Shown: positions 61,081-64,000 of the stretch, in pieces
Numbering within the stretch: position 1 is the first letter of the stretch
Layout of the letters: each line of letters opens with the position of its first letter
Assembly (NCBI GenBank): GCA_961205875.1
Contig: OY540809.1
Span: 13,838,267-13,902,266, forward strand
Source: Sialis fuliginosa
Taxonomy: Eukaryota > Arthropoda > Insecta > Megaloptera > Sialidae
Direction of reading: 5' to 3'
Length of the DNA stretch: 64,000 bases
Notes under the pieces: generated by a model
What the model was told of the DNA's origin: nothing
The model's database searches: none
What the model saw: the letters and a program-made list of their open reading frames with translations, nothing else
Translations under genes and position numbers: made by a program

Positions 61081-61571
61081 GATCTATAAACATAATTTTG
61101 TAATAATGACAGATTGATTTCTTCTCATTAGAACCTTTCAAAATTTAATAAAATAATAAATGTTCTACAGCTTCATAATTCTATCTTCATTTATCTAAAT
61201 CTAACTGTACCTTCCCCTCCCCTCTCCCACACCCTCTACAAATCCATTACTACATATTCACATATGCCTGAACCAGTGTTGACATAGTGTGAATGATAAA
61301 CTGAACGTTTTATTTAACTTACAAATATTAGACTGACAGTTCGTGTTGTACTTTGCACCATCTGTCATAGGGCGCTCGATAAGGCAGAGCCCTGTCTGGA
61401 ACGTATTTATAGAAATTGTTTTATGAGATACTTATAGATCAGAAGACGAATCGATTAACTCAACCGATTTATATAGCATGGCTTGGCAATAAAATGCACA
61501 CATCTTAAACTTTTTTTAATGTATTAATATAATTAATATAATTATTAAATATTATATTATATTATAATTAT

Positions 61572-61732
61572 ATTATATTATAAATGCGAAAATAACTGTC
61601 TGTCTGTTTGTAACCTTTTCACGGCTGAACCGATCTTGATGAAATTTTGCAGGGAGATACCTTGCATCCCGAGGAAGGACATAGGCTACTTTATATCCCG
61701 AAAAATTGGTTGGATAAAAAAATACAAATTTT
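61572..61732 (+). mobile_element. Helitron-like short element H13
   Basis: ATTATATTATAAATGCGAAA followed by the core with GGACATAGGCTACTTTATAT; the 3' tail is lost after AAATACAAATTT. Confidence 0.75.
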
Positions 61733-62207
61733 GGTAGTTAGTATATGATATATGATAACAATAAAAATTAAATGATTTCTGATGACATATAATTGGTTAT
61801 TGCTTCATCGAGTGTATTATCCCGAGCGCTCGTACGCGTGTAGGCCGTCACTGATAATGTCATTAGCTAGTCGGGTGTTGTCGATGGACTTGTTTATTTT
61901 GATGGACGAATGCACCATGTACAATGAATACAAACACGCGTCTAACGTTTGAGACATTTCGTAACATTGCCGGGTTTAAATTAGTATATCGTGAACTTTG
62001 ATATAGATATTAGATAGATTGAACAACGTATAGTGACATCGGAATGTAATATTTGAATAAGTTGTCAGTTGGATGAAGTAGATAATTAAATATATAAATG
62101 GGTGTAGTAGAAGCACATTACGGTACATAGGGATTTCAATGTTATATCAGATACATCCAAATATTTGTTTCTTGTAAACATTACAATAAATTCGTAAGTA
62201 TATTTTT
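61733..62207. other. Unique DNA with GC-richer island
   Basis: About 61800-61975 (CCCGAGCGCTCGTACGCG and onward) is non-repetitive and GC-richer than flanks; possibly regulatory, with composition the only evidence. Confidence 0.35.
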
Positions 62208-62310
62208 AGAGTTCCGTTGAAAACTAGTAACCCTTATAGTTGTCCGTCCGTCCGTCTATCTATATAAATTTTATACCGATTAAGATGAAATTTGGTATAC
62301 GTACGTAGAT
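62208..62310 (+). repeat. Dispersed repeat fragment, TCCGTCCGTCCGTC type
   Basis: AGAGTTCCGTTG, AACCCTTATAGTTG, then TCCGTCCGTCCGTCTATCTA and GATGAAATTTGGTATACGTA follow the order usual for the 5' portion of the GGTACGGAACCC repeat family. Non-coding. Confidence 0.5.
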
Positions 62311-62613
62311 CGATAACCAAAAACAGAAATGATGAGGTTTTTTAAAAAAAATTGACCCCCTTCCCATAAACTGAAAATTATATTCGAAAAAACTTTTTTC
62401 CCTTATCCCATTGAGTGGGATGTTTTTATATAAGTATCCTAAAATGCAACAAAAAATGTTTCTAAGATATTTTGGTTTTAATCCTTCAGTCACGATATAT
62501 TTGCGTTCAAAGTCGTTATCAGAGCGTCATCGTCCCTCTATTTTCTATTAAAATATTAATAAAAATGTGTGATCTGTGTGTACGTGTTAAACTAAAGTAA
62601 AGCTTGTACTAAG

Positions 62614-63255
62614 CAATTTTATTTGATAGATAATATCAGTTTGACATCATAATACAGCTCTGTCCAAGACGATTTAGCATTGTCGGCAATTCCCGCTTAA
62701 AACCGGACGAATATACCAATTAAATGATTGTTGGTGACATTATTGCCCACGGCGATTTAGCATTGTCAACAATGCCCGCTTGAAACCGGGACAAGTTTGT
62801 TAATTTACCATCCCCGCGGACTTTGCCCAGCATCGATGTGCAATGCTGACATTGCCCGGGCAGTGTCGACTCTGCATTGCATATCGCACTGGGCAAACTT
62901 CGCAGAAATGGTTAATTAACGGACTCGGTCCGGTTTAAATTATGTACATCAAATTTTTAAAAGAGTTTTCTTTTTTACATTTAGGTTGTACCTAATGTAA
63001 TGATTAATTTTCGTTGATTCATTGTAATAAATATATTTTAAAACATGTTCCCAGTAATTTTATTTGATAGTTAATATCAGTTTAACATCATAATACAGTA
63101 GGTACCTACTGCCCATGACGATTCAGAATAGTCGACAATGTCCGCTTAAAACTGGATCAAGTCTGTGAACTTTGCCCAGCAGCAATGTGCAATCCTGACA
63201 TTACCCGGGCAGTGTCAACTTTGCACACCCCGCGGACTTTGCCCGTAACATATAT
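62614..63255 (+). repeat. Two diverged repeat units with a long central hairpin
   Basis: TTATTTGATAG...AATATCAGTTT...ACATCATAATACAG begins units at 62618 and 63060. Unit 1 holds an inverted repeat of about 80-bp arms (62776-62857 and 62858-62940) centred on CCCGGG, sharing TTTGCCCAG, TGCAATGC and TTAATT words. Unit 2 keeps only the left part. GC content is much higher than around it. Non-coding; class unknown. Confidence 0.65.
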
Positions 63256-64000
63256 GTACATATATATACTTTTCAGTATATTTAGGGATTTTTTAAATCA
63301 GTTTTTTTTAAGGTTTTTAATGTTTTTTGTGTGTGTGTGAGTTGGATGACAGTACGTTCATTTTTTCCGTAAATATTCCCCTATCCACCATAAAAGCCTG
63401 GTAGAGTATATATCTACACAAAAATAGATACAGCAGCAGGTGTTGAACACAATCCATCTTCATTATCACGACACAGGATTGGTCAAATGAAAGTATAATT
63501 AATACCTACATGTATTATGTACCTACAACTTACATGCGTACGCGCTCCATCATGTACAGTGTGTGTGTGTGTGTGTGGGTGTGTGTGAGGGAAAGGGTTC
63601 GCGTGGAATATTTTTGTACAACGAGCATGTTTTTATCGGATATAATGTAAATGTAGAAGTTTGAGATAATGTCGGTTGTATGGCTTTTGGATTGATTACA
63701 GTTGTAGAAAAACTATAATTTACTGCAATTATGAACGGAAATATAAAGTGTTTATTATAAATATATATGTATATACTTGATAATGATAATAACTTACGAT
63801 GACAGATCGCCCACCCCCTGTTAATCTTCACTAGTTTTTATTAAAATTTGGCAAGTAGACAAAATTAATTCAGTTTGTGATACTGCAGCCACACGTACGT
63901 ATTTACTGCAAGTTAAAAAATTAAAGAAATCAAATCAAATCTAGCTGTCTAAACCAGGACGAATTTCTAACTTGCAGTAAAATACTGCTCTCATTGATAA
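63256..64000. other. AT-rich DNA with GT runs to window end
   Basis: Two GT runs and no gene-like frame. Confidence 0.5.
63559..63588. repeat. GT microsatellite
   Basis: About 30 bp of GT with one GGGT interruption. Other short GT runs are at 3454-3476, 4984-5000, 7784-7795 and 63328-63340. Confidence 0.9.

Overview
The window looks like non-coding DNA from an AT-rich insect genome. Several dispersed repeat families match types I know from insects, especially moths and butterflies: a Helitron-like short element ending in GCGGGTAACAGCTAGT, a 'GGTACGGAACCCTC' repeat and a 'gactcatcaacrcac' repeat. Lepidoptera is my best guess, held loosely. I see no operons, rRNA, tRNA or CRISPR arrays. Nearly all open frames are short accidental ones lying in AT-rich DNA, microsatellites or repeats.

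Three signals stand out. (1) On the + strand there are three junctions where a 3' splice site directly abuts a 5' splice site (AG|GTGAGT), at 5820/5821, 27733/27734 and 60640/60641. Each is followed 49-59 nt later by a second donor. The first two 59-nt segments are alike at 49 of 59 positions without gaps, although their flanks are unrelated. This is the form of recursive splicing (ratchet) sites, and suggests the window lies inside one very long + strand intron. (2) One compact gene can be supported, on the - strand at about 37233-37636. It has a TATA box, two coding exons split by an 81-nt GT-AG intron, and a poly(A) signal. It encodes a predicted secreted 53-residue peptide with four cysteines. 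(3) At 46703-51226 sits a 4.5-kb foldback transposon. Its inverted arms consist of 15-bp minisatellites followed by tandem 408-bp units, and it is flanked by a 9-bp target duplication. It lies inside a larger, older inverted-repeat element (45560-51546).

Layout. 0-13 kb: a Harbinger-like MITE, a TA-flanked MITE, ratchet site 1, Helitron-like copies and some GC-richer unique islands. 13-25 kb: TTAA-flanked (piggyBac-type) MITEs, two of which abut and share a TTAA, a MITE with an internal promoter-like segment, foldback MITEs, and a large MITE ending in GGCCCAGTTTCTCAATAT. 25-37 kb: ratchet site 2, hAT-type and other dispersed repeats, Helitron-like copies. 37-45 kb: the small-peptide gene, then a dense run of inverted-repeat elements including hAT and pogo types. 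45-52 kb: the nested foldback composite. 52-64 kb: mostly AT-rich DNA, a hAT-like element, two Penelope-type tails with hammerhead-like cores, ratchet site 3, and a long hairpin repeat near the end.

How the parts fit: the proposed host gene runs left to right across the window, the small-peptide gene is nested antisense within its intron, and transposons fill the rest. All calls come from reading the sequence; no database search was possible.
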